A stretch of 64,000 nucleotides of DNA from an uncultured Prevotella sp. (GCA_946183415.1 CAMHAM010000015.1:1-64000), one strand, 5' to 3'. Positions 17,136-26,940 are shown, counted from the stretch's first letter. Translations and numbers: made by a program. Notes: a model not told the origin generated them from the sequence alone.

Positions 17136-19174
17136 TCAGTATTAGCCGCGATATACTCTTCTTTAGTGACAATCTCAGTTTCTGTAATCACATAATCCAA
17201 TTCTGCCACTTCAGGTGCCTCTTCTGTAACTGCAACCTCTTGAACAGATTTCATAGCACGCCCCTCAACATCAAGTAGCACCTGATAGTCGCCGAAAGGA
17301 ACGTTCTCGAAACGGAACTTGCCATTGGCATCTGTTTCTGTCTGTGCAACGATCTCTGCATCTTTTGCTTTCAGATAAACCTTACATGTCTCAGTCTCAG
17401 CTTCACTATCACCACGAGTACCAGCGGCTGGTTCATTTAACACGACTGTTCCTTCAATGACTCCAATACCTGTCAGAGGAGCAGGAGTAGCGAGCATAGC
17501 AATGGTAAAGGTTGGTATTGAGGAACTACCTTCATCCATAGTTACCTCATACCCTCTTGTATATGCACCATCCTTTTGCCCGGATTGCTCAACAGTACCG
17601 CCTTCTTGGGTACCAGATTGACCTTCACTAGCCTCGCCTTGTTGACCAGATTGGCCTTCGCTAGCCTCACCTTGTTGACCAGTTTGGCCTTCACTACCCT
17701 CATCTTGAGTACCAGATTGACCTTCGCTAGCCTCACCTTCTTCACCATAATCTTTGCCACCTGGCTGTCCTTGTTGTGATGCTCCTATCTGGGGAGAAAT
17801 CGCCTCTGCTTCAGACCACAGCAAAGTGCTGGGATAGTAAGTTTCCATCGCAGCGTCAGTCTTACGCGCCTTTAGGTAATATGTTCCTTTATATAGTTCG
17901 AATGAGACCATATCCCGTCCCAGTTCGGCGAATGACTTTGAAGCGACAACCGTTTCTTTGCCATCAATATTCTTTGTCAGCACATCTATGGTCGTTTCTG
18001 GGACATCCACCCCATTGAGTTGAGCCTTCACGTTAAACTGCCCAATATAACGATCTGTCAACAACTGAGCCTCACGATATGTCGGCTCTGGATTACCCAT
18101 ATTATAGACAAATGCCAATGTATAACCTGAACCTGCAATATTTATCATACGATAGGAATAGTCATCCTTATCCATACGGATGGCATATTGTCCGGGTTTA
18201 CGCTCAGTGACATCCATCGTCTCGCCGTTTTTGTGGTCCTCGCCCCAATCCCCAGCGTTCACCATGATGAGATTAGTCTTGGGATCAGGCAGAATATAGT
18301 CCGTGTTCAATATGAATCCATCGTCAAAGAACTGCTCCACTGAACCTTGGACAGCCACGTAAGTCTTACCAAAATTGTAACGAAGCGTAAAGCTGCAGTG
18401 TATGTCATCACCGCTAACATCGAGCACGAGCTCATATCCAGCATCGTCAGTGACTGGAGTATAGGCCCTTTTTGTAGCACCACTAATGGCTGTCATTTCC
18501 CAAGTATTGGGATTTCTGCGATACCATTGATAGGTATAGTAACCGTCATCAGTAGTATAATAAGCGTCATCTTCATAATCCTTATAGGTCGCCACAGATA
18601 CAGTAAAATCATTACCGACCTCTTTTCCAACGATATTATAGTCTACCCAACTGTCGGCACCCCATTTTATATCACCGGAATACATTGATGGAGATTTGGC
18701 TGTAACAACGTTAGACACCCAACCGTCATATTTACCACCGTGAAGCACAAGCCTGAAATCGGTAAGACTAAATTCTAAGGATGGAGAGCAGCCTGTGATG
18801 ATTCCCCCATCATCGGTTCTAGCCTTAAAATCCTCATATTTTACCCAATCAGTTGTTCCATGTTGACGATATTGGACAGTACAGGAAGTCGCTTCCAGAG
18901 ATTCCAGGCCATCCATACTCCATGACTCCGGCCACTTAAGGTCGGCCCTTACATAATGATACCCATTAATTGTATAACTAACCCCCACGCAATATAGTTC
19001 CAGGCATTTGATTTGCCCTTCTTGAGCAGGGGCCACTGTGGGAGTTTCAGGAAGTGCTCCCTTCGTACCTGGTTCTACATCAAATGCTCCCATTCCATGT
19101 TGAGCAAAAGCCGTACAGACTGCCAGTGTCATGACTACAGACAGCCAAATCTTTTTTTGTGTAAAAATATTCAT
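16067..19174 (-). CDS. Secreted protein of unknown function with carboxypeptidase-regulatory-like domain and tandem C-terminal modules
   Basis: 1035 residues. Signal peptide (IWLSVVMTLAVCTAFAQ). About 25-450 is an unrecognised beta-rich region. About 479-533 is a hydrophilic Gly/Glu/Gln/Ser-rich repeat of five 11-residue units. About 570-655 (IEGTVVLNEP...ETDANGKFRFENVPFGDYQV) looks like a carboxypeptidase-regulatory or SdrD-type Ig-like domain. From about 680 come the two local modules, then WYTLQGQRVAKPGKGLYI...NGKKVVIK. It lies directly downstream of the Kelch/AraC regulator gene (19313-20995). Its promoter has a -7 box but no TTG, and 21-bp-spaced GACTAACA repeats lie at -33, so control by that regulator is inferred. 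The 3' end carries a duplicated stop region and inserted element. Confidence 0.85.
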   Translation of the reverse strand: MNIFTQKKIWLSVVMTLAVCTAFAQHGMGAFDVEPGTKGALPETPTVAPAQEGQIKCLELYCVGVSYTINGYHYVRADLKWPESWSMDGLESLEATSCTVQYRQHGTTDWVKYEDFKARTDDGGIITGCSPSLEFSLTDFRLVLHGGKYDGWVSNVVTAKSPSMYSGDIKWGADSWVDYNIVGKEVGNDFTVSVATYKDYEDDAYYTTDDGYYTYQWYRRNPNTWEMTAISGATKRAYTPVTDDAGYELVLDVSGDDIHCSFTLRYNFGKTYVAVQGSVEQFFDDGFILNTDYILPDPKTNLIMVNAGDWGEDHKNGETMDVTERKPGQYAIRMDKDDYSYRMINIAGSGYTLAFVYNMGNPEPTYREAQLLTDRYIGQFNVKAQLNGVDVPETTIDVLTKNIDGKETVVASKSFAELGRDMVSFELYKGTYYLKARKTDAAMETYYPSTLLWSEAEAISPQIGASQQGQPGGKDYGEEGEASEGQSGTQDEGSEGQTGQQGEASEGQSGQQGEASEGQSGTQEGGTVEQSGQKDGAYTRGYEVTMDEGSSSIPTFTIAMLATPAPLTGIGVIEGTVVLNEPAAGTRGDSEAETETCKVYLKAKDAEIVAQTETDANGKFRFENVPFGDYQVLLDVEGRAMKSVQEVAVTEEAPEVAELDYVITETEIVTKEEYIAANTETAAITIGKSGKASYCGDKSLDFGYSDKVKAYIATGFDKDEGTIWLTRVKDVPAGVPVLIKGEANKTYDVPVTNSQNSYYTNMFVGNTSGDKIQIQETDGDLVNYYLSGDGTFKSVNKTANIGNNKCYLQLPGTFEAAATGATQAVKVGSIGKASFAAPVDLDFTNVSGLKAFTATGYDKSTKTIWLTRVMKVQKGEGVLLKGDPNSYEIPSAAVQSSYENMFVGNTSGDEIQVNETSEDGSQTNFYLKGDGSFVSVNGYVNIKNNKCYLELPTSMVAVSSTRSSEDSYKFEEPEVIKLPIEFKSIGSEGDGTTGIKNLTPALSEGEGEWYTLQGQRVAKPGKGLYIRNGKKVVIK
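17573..17737 (-). repeat. Five in-frame 33-bp repeats (11 residues)
   Basis: Units GEASEGQSGTQ, DEGSEGQTGQQ, GEASEGQSGQQ, GEASEGQSGTQ and EGGTVEQSGQK. This is a flexible stalk-like linker, prone to copy-number change without a frameshift. Confidence 0.85.
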
Positions 19175-19222
19175 AAGCTAAAAAATTAAAATTAATAGTA
19201 ATTACCTAGTTCCAATCTGCCA

Positions 19223-19279
19223 CAAATATATGAAAAAGTTGTGATAGGTAGACTAACAATTTTAACAAATCGACTAACA
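19223..19279 (-). promoter_or_regulatory. Promoter of the 16067-19174 gene with AraC-type direct repeats
   Basis: The -7 box TATATTTG is at 19230-19223. The -33 position (19251-19253) is not TTG but lies in GACTAACA (19251-19258), which repeats in the same orientation at 19272-19279, exactly 21 bp away. Spacing of two helical turns is typical of AraC-family tandem half-sites. The AraC-type gene is immediately upstream. Confidence 0.65.
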
Positions 19280-19302
19280 CTGCATAAAATGTTAGTCGAT
19301 TT
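19267..19302 (-). terminator. Terminator of the Kelch/AraC regulator gene
   Basis: A 13-bp perfect stem AAATCGACTAACA / TGTTAGTCGATTT with a 10-nt loop begins about 11 nt beyond the stop at 19313. Each arm carries one copy of the GACTAACA motif, so the terminator overlaps a putative operator. Confidence 0.8.
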
Positions 19303-19312
19303 CAAATTATTA

Positions 19313-20995
19313 TCAGGATAATGGTGATTGCATATTGGCTTTCCACTCGTTTGGCGTCATGCCTGTGACAGCCTTGAATATACGGAAGAATGTCGTTTCG
19401 TTGGCAAAGCCTGAACTTAGGAATACTTCTGTGATTTTCATGTTAGGCTGGAGGCGCATTAACTGCTTAGCATAGTCAATACGGTAAGCATTAATGAAGT
19501 TTGCATAGGTCTTGTCTGTCGAATGCTTGATACAGTCAGAGATATTACGGCTGCTGGTGCCGAGCATGTTGGCTAGGTCTGACACCTTCAGTTCGCTACT
19601 CAGGTATGGCTTTTTCTTGTCCATGAGTTGGATGATACGATTCATGAGTTCGTCATCTACGATGGAGAGAGGTTCTGACGTTTGTTCCGATGCTGGCGAT
19701 GGCTTCTTTCTCAGGACGATGCCTGTCACAATCATGATAAGTACGACTAAGCACAATCCAGCCCATAACCAGCCTTTGGCGTGGCTTGCGGCTGTCAGGC
19801 TTTCTTCGTTGAAACACAGTAGCCAGATTTGGGATGTCGGATTAAAATTGAAGTTGTACTTGTCGATAGGTTTGACACCTGTTAAGATCAGATTGCCGTC
19901 ATCCGCCATGACTGGGATGGTTATGGCAATGGCATCAGTCAACGGGTCGGTATGGTAGAGTGTCAACTGTGCAGGCACCCTAGTGTATTCCACACAGAGG
20001 GCATATTGCCGTCCCGTACTATCGCAGCCCATCACATAGCCACGCTGATGCTGGCGGTCAGCATAGAAGGGTGAATAATAGTAAACCTTGCCCCACTGGC
20101 TTACTGTGGGCACGGGGCTGTCTGTAGGGAGGAGGGAGAATACGGTATCCCGTACTTCAGCAATGGCTACCTGACCATCTTTGTTCATGACTGGTAATAG
20201 ATAGGCGTAGTCGCCTTTCTCCCTATCGCCAATAAAACTGTCATCACCATGTAATGGTATCTCACAATGAAGAAGCCGCCAATTGTCAAACAAAGGAGCT
20301 CTGAAAGCCTCGCCCTTCATGCGTTCCACGATGATGGAATCAAGCTTCTTACCTCTATTATCTAAGAAACCTACCATCATCACGTCACCATCTGAAGTCC
20401 TGAAAAGATGAGGCAGACAGCGGGGTTGATGAATGGGCTTGAGATGATTGAAACGATGATGCCCGTCGAAAACCTCCATTCCATCGTCAGCATACCAATT
20501 GCCAGTAATCAGTACACGTCCGCTATCCAGTTCCAGAGCTGTTGCAGAAGCTCGCTTTTGGTCTAGACAGCCGAAGCCATCGAAGCGGTGGACGACGGGA
20601 TCATACATTTCCACCTCATAACTCTGGCCGATGCCTAAGTTGTCCTTGAAACCTCCTGCCAAGAGCACCTTGCCTGATTGGAGGACAACGGAGAATCCGC
20701 CATCATGGGGATAGACCGTCTGGAGCAGATGCCATCTTCCATCCTTGAAGTATTCGGCAGTGGGAGTCAACTTAAAGCCAGAAGTGTGTCCGCCAACTAC
20801 TGTCAACTCGCCATTCACAATGAATGCCGAGTGCCCACTTCGAGGAACATTCAAGCCAGGCAGCTTCTCAGTCTCAACTCTGACGATGGGGCAGGTCTTT
20901 TCTTTAGTTTTGGCGTCGACCTGTGCCACAAGTGGCAGCATGGCAAGCAGGCTACATAGTCTAAATGTCTTGACTACCTTAATGGCATTAATCAT
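19313..20995 (-). CDS. Membrane-linked one-component regulator: Kelch-like sensor, TM helix, AraC-type DNA-binding domain
   Basis: 560 residues from MINAIKVVKTFRLCSLLAML. A longer frame extends upstream through promoter P2, so 20995 is chosen. Signal peptide, then about residues 40-390 with repeated 'GHSAFIVNGELTVVGGH' and 'SGKVLLAGGFKDN' blades like a Kelch/galactose-oxidase beta-propeller. One TM segment (WLWAGLCLVVLIMIVTGIVL) is near 425-445, and a C-terminal AraC/HTH_18 domain (VSDLANMLGTSSRNISDCIK ... ITEVFLSSGFANETTFFRIF) occupies about 470-555. A periplasmic propeller reporting through one membrane span to a cytoplasmic AraC domain recalls hybrid sensors of Bacteroides, but without kinase domains. 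It probably controls the downstream surface gene. Two tandem promoters precede it. Confidence 0.85.
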   Translation of the reverse strand: MINAIKVVKTFRLCSLLAMLPLVAQVDAKTKEKTCPIVRVETEKLPGLNVPRSGHSAFIVNGELTVVGGHTSGFKLTPTAEYFKDGRWHLLQTVYPHDGGFSVVLQSGKVLLAGGFKDNLGIGQSYEVEMYDPVVHRFDGFGCLDQKRASATALELDSGRVLITGNWYADDGMEVFDGHHRFNHLKPIHQPRCLPHLFRTSDGDVMMVGFLDNRGKKLDSIIVERMKGEAFRAPLFDNWRLLHCEIPLHGDDSFIGDREKGDYAYLLPVMNKDGQVAIAEVRDTVFSLLPTDSPVPTVSQWGKVYYYSPFYADRQHQRGYVMGCDSTGRQYALCVEYTRVPAQLTLYHTDPLTDAIAITIPVMADDGNLILTGVKPIDKYNFNFNPTSQIWLLCFNEESLTAASHAKGWLWAGLCLVVLIMIVTGIVLRKKPSPASEQTSEPLSIVDDELMNRIIQLMDKKKPYLSSELKVSDLANMLGTSSRNISDCIKHSTDKTYANFINAYRIDYAKQLMRLQPNMKITEVFLSSGFANETTFFRIFKAVTGMTPNEWKANMQSPLS

Positions 20996-21017
20996 TTTCC
21001 TGAATATTATTTCGTTG

Positions 21018-21049
21018 GCAAAGATACGAATAAGCGAGCAGAAAACCAA
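21018..21049 (-). promoter_or_regulatory. Proximal promoter P2 of the Kelch/AraC regulator
   Basis: Minus strand TTG (21049-21047), 20-nt spacer, TATCTTTGC (21026-21018), 23 nt above the chosen ATG. Confidence 0.8.
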
Positions 21050-21092
21050 ATTATATTTGAGTTTTTTCAAGCAAGAGTATCTTCGACGAAGT

Positions 21093-21123
21093 CAAATTTA
21101 AACAAAAATCCCGAAACGACCAA
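21093..21123 (-). promoter_or_regulatory. Distal promoter P1 of the Kelch/AraC regulator, embedded in terminator
   Basis: Minus strand TTG (21123-21121) in the hairpin loop, 20-nt spacer, TAAATTTG (21100-21093). It has the same geometry as the other composite elements. Confidence 0.6.
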
Positions 21124-21139
21124 GCATTTCGGGATTTTT
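21104..21139 (-). terminator. Terminator after the 21160-25773 gene
   Basis: 13-bp perfect stem of the AAAAATCCCGAAA/TTTCGGGATTTTT family with loop cgaccaagca, 20 nt beyond the stop. Confidence 0.85.
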
Positions 21140-21159
21140 AATATTAATAAGGTGTGGAG

Positions 21160-22222
21160 TTATCTAACGATGACCACTTTTCCGTTCTTGATGTAGAGAC
21201 CCTTGCCAGGCTTAGCGACACGCTGACCTTGGAGGGTATACCACTCATCACTCTTCGCTTCTCCACTTTTCACTTCTTTAACGCCTGTCGTGCCGTCATC
21301 TTCTGAGCCGATGCTCTTGAACTCGATTGGTAACTTGATTACCTCAGGCTCCTCGAACTTGTAACTGTCCTCTGCACTACGGGTAGAGGAAACCGCTACC
21401 ATCGAAGTGGGCAACTCCAAGTAACACTTGTTGTTCTTGATGTTCACATAGCCATTCACACTCACGAACGAACCGTCACCTTTCAGATAGAAATTCGTCT
21501 GACTGCCATCTTCAGATGTCTCCTGAACCTGAATTTCATCACCGCTCGTGTTGCCAATGAACATATTCTCATAACTGCTCTGAACGGCGACAGAAGGTAT
21601 CTCATAGCTATTGGGATCGCCCTTCAGCAGCACGCCCTCACCCTTCTGAACCTTCATCACACGCGTCAGCCAGATCGTCTTCGTGCTCTTATCATAGCCC
21701 GTAGCCGTGAAGGCCTTCAAACCTGATACGTTCGTGAAGTCCAAATCTACTGGAGCAGCAAACGAAGCCTTGCCAATCTTACCAACAGTCACTGTCTCTG
21801 TAGCACCAGTTACTGCAGCTTCGAACGTTCCTGGCAACTGCAGGTAGCACTTGTTGTTACCGATGTTCGCGCTCTTATTCACACTCTTGAAGGTTCCGTC
21901 ACCACTGAGGTAATAGTTCACCAGGTCACCATCAGTTTCCTGAATCTGAATCTTATCGCCACTGGTGTTACCCACGAACATATTCGTATAGTAAGAGTTC
22001 TCGCTATCCGTCACAGGAACATCATAGGTCTTGTTGGCTTCACCCTTGATCAAGACAGGCACACCAGCAGGCACATCCTTCACACGCGTCAGCCATATCG
22101 TGCCTTCATCCTTGTCAAAGCCCGTCGCAATATAAGCCTTCACCTTGTCAGAATAGCCAAAGTCCAGTGACTTGTCACCGCAATACGAGGCTTTGCCTGC
22201 CTTGCCGATGGTGATAGCTGCA
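21160..22222 (-). repeat. C-terminal module pair A+B, copy 4
   Basis: Same pair; this copy has ANIGNNKCYL with SVNKSANIG and VGKIGKASF variants. The tail ends NGKVVIVR, not NGKKVVIK. Confidence 0.85.
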
Positions 22223-25200
22223 GTCTCACCCATCTCTACGATGTTCTTGAAATCACTCCAGCCCTCAGCCTGCTCATACTTCTCCTTTGAACCTGCAGGA
22301 ACATAGAGTACACAAGTCTCCATGTCAACCTCAGCGAAGACGGATGAAGCACCGCTGCCACGAGTGCCTGATGCTGTTGAAGAGCCTAATTTTATCGGCT
22401 CCTCTGCGAATACACGAATCTCCTTCAAATTACGACACCCAGCAAAGGCATTCTCGCCAATTTCTGAGATCGTCTCTGGAATCGTCACTTTCTCAATAGT
22501 GGTATTGTTTTCAAAGGCACTCTCAGCAATAGCAGTCACCTCATACTTCTCACCTTCAATGGTTACGCTCGGCTGGATTTCCACTTCACTCTGACTTTCG
22601 TCTGAGGCCTGAACGGACACGGTCTTCTCTTCCTCGTTAGGAGCATAGACGAGTTCTACATCCACAACGGCCTCCACGATCTCCTTGAAGTTCTTCCAAC
22701 CCTCGGCAGCGGCGTATGCAGCCTTGCTGCCAGCAGGGACATTCAGTGTCGTGAGGTTAGGACAGCCAGCAAATGTCTTATCGCTAATTTTACAAGGTTC
22801 CACAGACTGTACGGTTACAGACATCAAAGATTCGCACGTACGATGTTCATCAACAAAGAGTTCCTCTCCCATTGACTTAACAGTACTTGGAAGTATGATG
22901 GAGCCTAATGTGCAGCGGTGGAAAGCTCGATCCTCGATGACTTCAATACCCTCGGGAAGGCTTGCACTGATAGAATTATTACCAGCACAGGCGTATGGAC
23001 CGATGATCTTAACGTCCTCAGGGATGGTAGAAGTCGGACAAATTGCGACCAATTTGTTTGTTGCTGTCTCAATAATGGCATTACAATTATCGCGAGAATC
23101 ATATATAGGATTACCCGCTTCCACCTCGACAGATTTGAGACGGTTACACCAGAAGAATATCTCCCCACCGATGGAAGTCACGCTCTTAGGGATAGTGATA
23201 CTCTCGAACGAACAGTTGTAGAATGCACCACCTTTAATCGTGGTCACTGTAGAAGGAATGTTAAACGATTTTACAGCCCAGCATTTCTCGAATGCTTCTG
23301 CGCCGATAGAAATCAGACCTTCTGGCAGGACAAACGAAGTAACACCACCACAATAATAGAAAGCCATATCGTCAATAGCAACCACCTTGAAGCCATTCAC
23401 TTCTGCAGGGATTGTGACGGTACCTTCTGTCTTGACGTCTATGGCATGGAAGACCCTGTCGAATTTCTTAGCAGCCACCTTACAGGTCTTCTCCTTGGCA
23501 CTGATCACCTGGAAATTCATATCCAGCCCCTCAGCCGTCTTGCCCATGAACCAGTCGCCATCGTTCAGCTCAGGCTGCTCCTCTATCTCCACGATGTTCT
23601 TAAACTTCTTCCAGCCCTCAGCAGCCATATACTTCTCTTTTGAACCTAGAGGAACATAAAGTGTAGCAATCTCGAAGGTTTCTTCGTCGAATGGATACCA
23701 ATACTTTTCTTCACTTCCCTCTATCACCAGCTCAGCAGGTTCTGTGGCATTACAAATGATCTTTTCCAGACGACCGAATGCCGAAGCACCAATTTTCTTA
23801 AGGGTTGAAGGCAAAACGACTTCTTTCAGTCCCTTTATGGAATACATAGTGGCGGCATATCTGGCAATTTCTTTGATTCCTTCTGAAACAACGAGTTTTT
23901 CCGCCTCCTGCAGAATTGGACATGAATGCAATGTAGTTCCATTCTCGATCAGCCAACCATCGGCCATCTTATAGACAGGATTATCTTTGTCAACGCTAAA
24001 CGATTTCAAATCTATGCAATTTCTGAAAACATACGGTTCGATCAGTGTCACACTGGCAGGAATCTTGACAGAATAAATGCCACCATTACAAGCGAAGGCT
24101 TCAAAACGCAAAGTCGTGATATGATCGGGAATAACCAAGTCGTTTTTAGTAACTCCGCCGTCAATCGATACAATACCAGTTTCATCGAAAGCACCATCTC
24201 CAATCTCAGTAACACTTGAGGGTAACTTAACAGAGGTTATATCTGAGAAATGGAAAGCCATCGGTCCGATGGCCTTCAGGCCTGTAAAATACTGCAACTC
24301 ATTGAAAGTACTGATACGCTTATTATAGAAAGCTTTGTCCAAATCCGTCACAGCCGCTGCCTCATCATAGCTCAACTCGCCGTCACCATTCGTATCCCAC
24401 TTCTCTACGCAGATAGCTTTTACATTCGCATCGGCAAAAGTAATGACTTCTGCAGGACTACCACTACCACCGGGCTCATAACGCGTATCGGTAATCAGCG
24501 ATGCAAACAAGAGTTCCCACTGGCTCTGATAAGGATTATCACCTGCTGGGGAATTGGGATGCGACTCTGCAAAGGTGAAGCCAGAAGCAACCTCGTCATT
24601 CTGCCCCAACAAGAGCCAGAAATCGCTCTCACCTCCTGAAACTTTCTGGTTATTGTCTGCTCCCGCCATGATCGGGTCGTTCCAAGTAACATCAACCGCA
24701 TACCAATTGTTATTTTCCATCTGCACCTCATTCCACATGTGAGCCTCACCAGTACCTGACTTGCTGCTTTTGGCATTACCATTAGCCAAAATACAAGGAA
24801 TAGAAAGTTTGTCACACAGGCATTTGAAGGCACGGGCATATCCCTCACAGACTGGTCCCAAAGCACCAGTGCTCTCACGCAATGCACTCATTGAGCTCCA
24901 AGCAATATCAGCTGCATCTCCAGTTTGGAGTAAGTCTGAATTATAGCTGTTATGCTTTGTCAACCAATCGTTAAGGCCAGAAACCTGTTCGTAACGGGTT
25001 TTACTTTTATAGGATTCTGTGATAGAATTCACCTTTGTCTTAAATTCTGTTACGGCAGATGATAACGTAGTAGGATCACGGAACTCCGGTATTCGATAAT
25101 CAAAATCACCATCTTTCAATACAAATGTAAGAGTCAAAGTATAATTTGCTGTTCCTGTGCCGGCAGAAGGATCATACGAGTAATTATACCCCCACATGTT

Positions 25201-25773
25201 GCTCCAATTTGCAGCATTTCCTGTCCAGAATGCTTCCGGATAATCATAGTTCATACAAAGGGTCAGATAGTTCATAAAGCATGTGTATTCATTCATGATA
25301 TTACCACATTTTTCCTGAACTGCATTACCCGCAGCTTCTTGTATAACAGCATTGCTGGAACCTGCAGGGAAGGTAAAATCTGTAGAGCCTTTGATTGTCT
25401 TGACTGTCACAGAATAAGCACCAGAATAAGGATCTACCTCTGCTTTTTCTGGATTTGACAACCAGTTTTCCTGTCCATCCATGACTTCCTGCACTGTCGT
25501 ACCATACAACTGATAGAAATCTATCAGATAGTCTGGCATATTCCCGATTCGATCAATCCATCTCGAAGGAGTTGCATCTCCTCTTGTTAGTCCAGTACGT
25601 CTTGGCTGAATCCCCTCGAAATCAGACCATTTCAGATGGCGCACGTCTACCTTAATCTGAGGACCTTCCACATAGACTGGACCTCCACTCTTTTTCTGTC
25701 CTTGAGCTACTAGGCTAGTCATACATAACAGACAGAGAACCAAAACATTCCTAAATGTACTAAAAGATTTCAT
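21160..25773 (-). CDS. Transglutaminase-like / LRR_5 surface protein with tandem C-terminal modules
   Basis: 1537 residues from MKSFSTFRNVLVLCLLCMTS. The ORF start at 25833 is inside the promoter, so 25773 is used. About 30-400: a transglutaminase-like region with a visible triad, Cys in GPVCEGYARAFKCL (about 306), His in GEAHMWNEV (about 344) and Asp in AVDVTWNDP (about 361). About 450-475: an EF-hand-like WDTNGDGELSYDEAAAV. About 500-1170: LRR_5 repeats in several blocks. From about 1185: modules A and B, then WYTLQGQRVAKPGKGLYI...NGKVVIVR. The catalytic residues look intact, so peptide cross-linking or cysteine-protease activity on a surface-displayed adhesin is plausible. The substrate is unknown. 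The composite promoter is at 25803-25833. Confidence 0.9.
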   Translation of the reverse strand: MKSFSTFRNVLVLCLLCMTSLVAQGQKKSGGPVYVEGPQIKVDVRHLKWSDFEGIQPRRTGLTRGDATPSRWIDRIGNMPDYLIDFYQLYGTTVQEVMDGQENWLSNPEKAEVDPYSGAYSVTVKTIKGSTDFTFPAGSSNAVIQEAAGNAVQEKCGNIMNEYTCFMNYLTLCMNYDYPEAFWTGNAANWSNMWGYNYSYDPSAGTGTANYTLTLTFVLKDGDFDYRIPEFRDPTTLSSAVTEFKTKVNSITESYKSKTRYEQVSGLNDWLTKHNSYNSDLLQTGDAADIAWSSMSALRESTGALGPVCEGYARAFKCLCDKLSIPCILANGNAKSSKSGTGEAHMWNEVQMENNNWYAVDVTWNDPIMAGADNNQKVSGGESDFWLLLGQNDEVASGFTFAESHPNSPAGDNPYQSQWELLFASLITDTRYEPGGSGSPAEVITFADANVKAICVEKWDTNGDGELSYDEAAAVTDLDKAFYNKRISTFNELQYFTGLKAIGPMAFHFSDITSVKLPSSVTEIGDGAFDETGIVSIDGGVTKNDLVIPDHITTLRFEAFACNGGIYSVKIPASVTLIEPYVFRNCIDLKSFSVDKDNPVYKMADGWLIENGTTLHSCPILQEAEKLVVSEGIKEIARYAATMYSIKGLKEVVLPSTLKKIGASAFGRLEKIICNATEPAELVIEGSEEKYWYPFDEETFEIATLYVPLGSKEKYMAAEGWKKFKNIVEIEEQPELNDGDWFMGKTAEGLDMNFQVISAKEKTCKVAAKKFDRVFHAIDVKTEGTVTIPAEVNGFKVVAIDDMAFYYCGGVTSFVLPEGLISIGAEAFEKCWAVKSFNIPSTVTTIKGGAFYNCSFESITIPKSVTSIGGEIFFWCNRLKSVEVEAGNPIYDSRDNCNAIIETATNKLVAICPTSTIPEDVKIIGPYACAGNNSISASLPEGIEVIEDRAFHRCTLGSIILPSTVKSMGEELFVDEHRTCESLMSVTVQSVEPCKISDKTFAGCPNLTTLNVPAGSKAAYAAAEGWKNFKEIVEAVVDVELVYAPNEEEKTVSVQASDESQSEVEIQPSVTIEGEKYEVTAIAESAFENNTTIEKVTIPETISEIGENAFAGCRNLKEIRVFAEEPIKLGSSTASGTRGSGASSVFAEVDMETCVLYVPAGSKEKYEQAEGWSDFKNIVEMGETAAITIGKAGKASYCGDKSLDFGYSDKVKAYIATGFDKDEGTIWLTRVKDVPAGVPVLIKGEANKTYDVPVTDSENSYYTNMFVGNTSGDKIQIQETDGDLVNYYLSGDGTFKSVNKSANIGNNKCYLQLPGTFEAAVTGATETVTVGKIGKASFAAPVDLDFTNVSGLKAFTATGYDKSTKTIWLTRVMKVQKGEGVLLKGDPNSYEIPSVAVQSSYENMFIGNTSGDEIQVQETSEDGSQTNFYLKGDGSFVSVNGYVNIKNNKCYLELPTSMVAVSSTRSAEDSYKFEEPEVIKLPIEFKSIGSEDDGTTGVKEVKSGEAKSDEWYTLQGQRVAKPGKGLYIKNGKVVIVR

Positions 25774-25802
25774 ATCGCAATTGTTTTCAGTTAATATGCC
25801 GA

Positions 25803-25833
25803 CAAAGATACAAAAAAATCCCGAAACAGCCAA
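25803..25833 (-). promoter_or_regulatory. Promoter of the 21160-25773 gene, embedded in terminator
   Basis: Minus strand TTG (25833-25831) in the loop, 20-nt spacer, TATCTTTG (25810-25803). Confidence 0.8.
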
Positions 25834-25851
25834 GCATTTCGGGATTTTTTT
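25812..25851 (-). terminator. Terminator after the 25871-30262 gene
   Basis: 15-bp perfect stem, seven A then ATCCC-type arm GAAA, complementary to TTTCGGGA plus T's; loop cagccaagca; 19 nt beyond the stop. Confidence 0.85.
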
Positions 25852-25870
25852 GATGATATTGTGTTATATG

Positions 25871-26940
25871 TTACTTTATCACGACCACTTTTCCGTTCCT
25901 AATGTAGAGACCCTTGCCAGGCTTAACGACACGCTGGCCTTGGAGGGTGTACCAGGCTTCCTCGCCTTCGGAGAGGGCTGGGGTAATGTCCTTGATACTC
26001 GTCGTGCCGTCACCATCGCTTTCAATGCTCCTGAAATTTATTGGCAACTTGATTACTTCAGGCTCCTCGAACTTGTAACTGTCCTCTGCACTACGGGTAG
26101 AGGAAACGGCTACCATCGAGGTCGGCAATGCCAAGTAACACTTGTTGTTCTTGATGTTCACATAGCCATTCACACTGACGAACGAACCGTCACCTTTCAG
26201 ATAGAAATTCGTCTGACTGCCATCTTCGGATGTCTCCTGAACCTGAATTTCTTCACCGCTCGTGTTACCTACGAACATGTTCTCATAACTGCTCTGAACG
26301 GCAACAGAAGGAATCTCATAGCTATTGGGATCGCCCTTCAGCAATACGCCTTCACCCTTCTGGACCTTCATCACACGCGTCAGCCAGATCGTCTTCGTGC
26401 TCTTATCATAGCCCGTAGCCGTGAAGGCCTTCAAACCTGATACGTTCGTGAAGTCCAAATCGACAGGAGCGGCGAATGAAGCCTTGCCAATCGAACCAAC
26501 AGTCACTGTCTCTGTAGCACCAGTTACTGCGGCTTCGAACGTTCCCGGCAACTGCAGGTAGCACTTGTTGGTACCGATGTTCGCAGTCTTATTCACACTC
26601 TTGAAGGTGCCGTCACCACTGAGGTAATAGTTCACCAGGTCACCATCAGTTTCCTGAATCTGAATCTTATCGCCACTCGTGTTACCCACGAACATATTCG
26701 TATAATAAGAGTTCTCACTATCCGTCACAGGGACATCGTAGGTCGTGTTGGCATTGCCCTTAATCAATACAGGCACACCAGCAGGCACATCCTTCACACG
26801 CGTCAGCCAGATCGTGCCTTCATCCTTGTCAAAGCCCGTCGCAATATAAGCTTTCACCTCATCAGAGAAACTGAAGTCGAGCGACTGATCTCCACAATAA
26901 GAAGCCTTGCCGCTCTTGCCAATGGTGATTGAGGCACAAG
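25871..26940 (-). repeat. C-terminal module pair A+B, copy 5
   Basis: Canonical pair preceded by two old, diverged module copies at about 26940-27840. Confidence 0.85.

Noticed and set aside
21071..21101. Upstream TTG start for the Kelch/AraC regulator
   Set aside because: It would place the proximal promoter inside the coding region and add residues before a good signal peptide.
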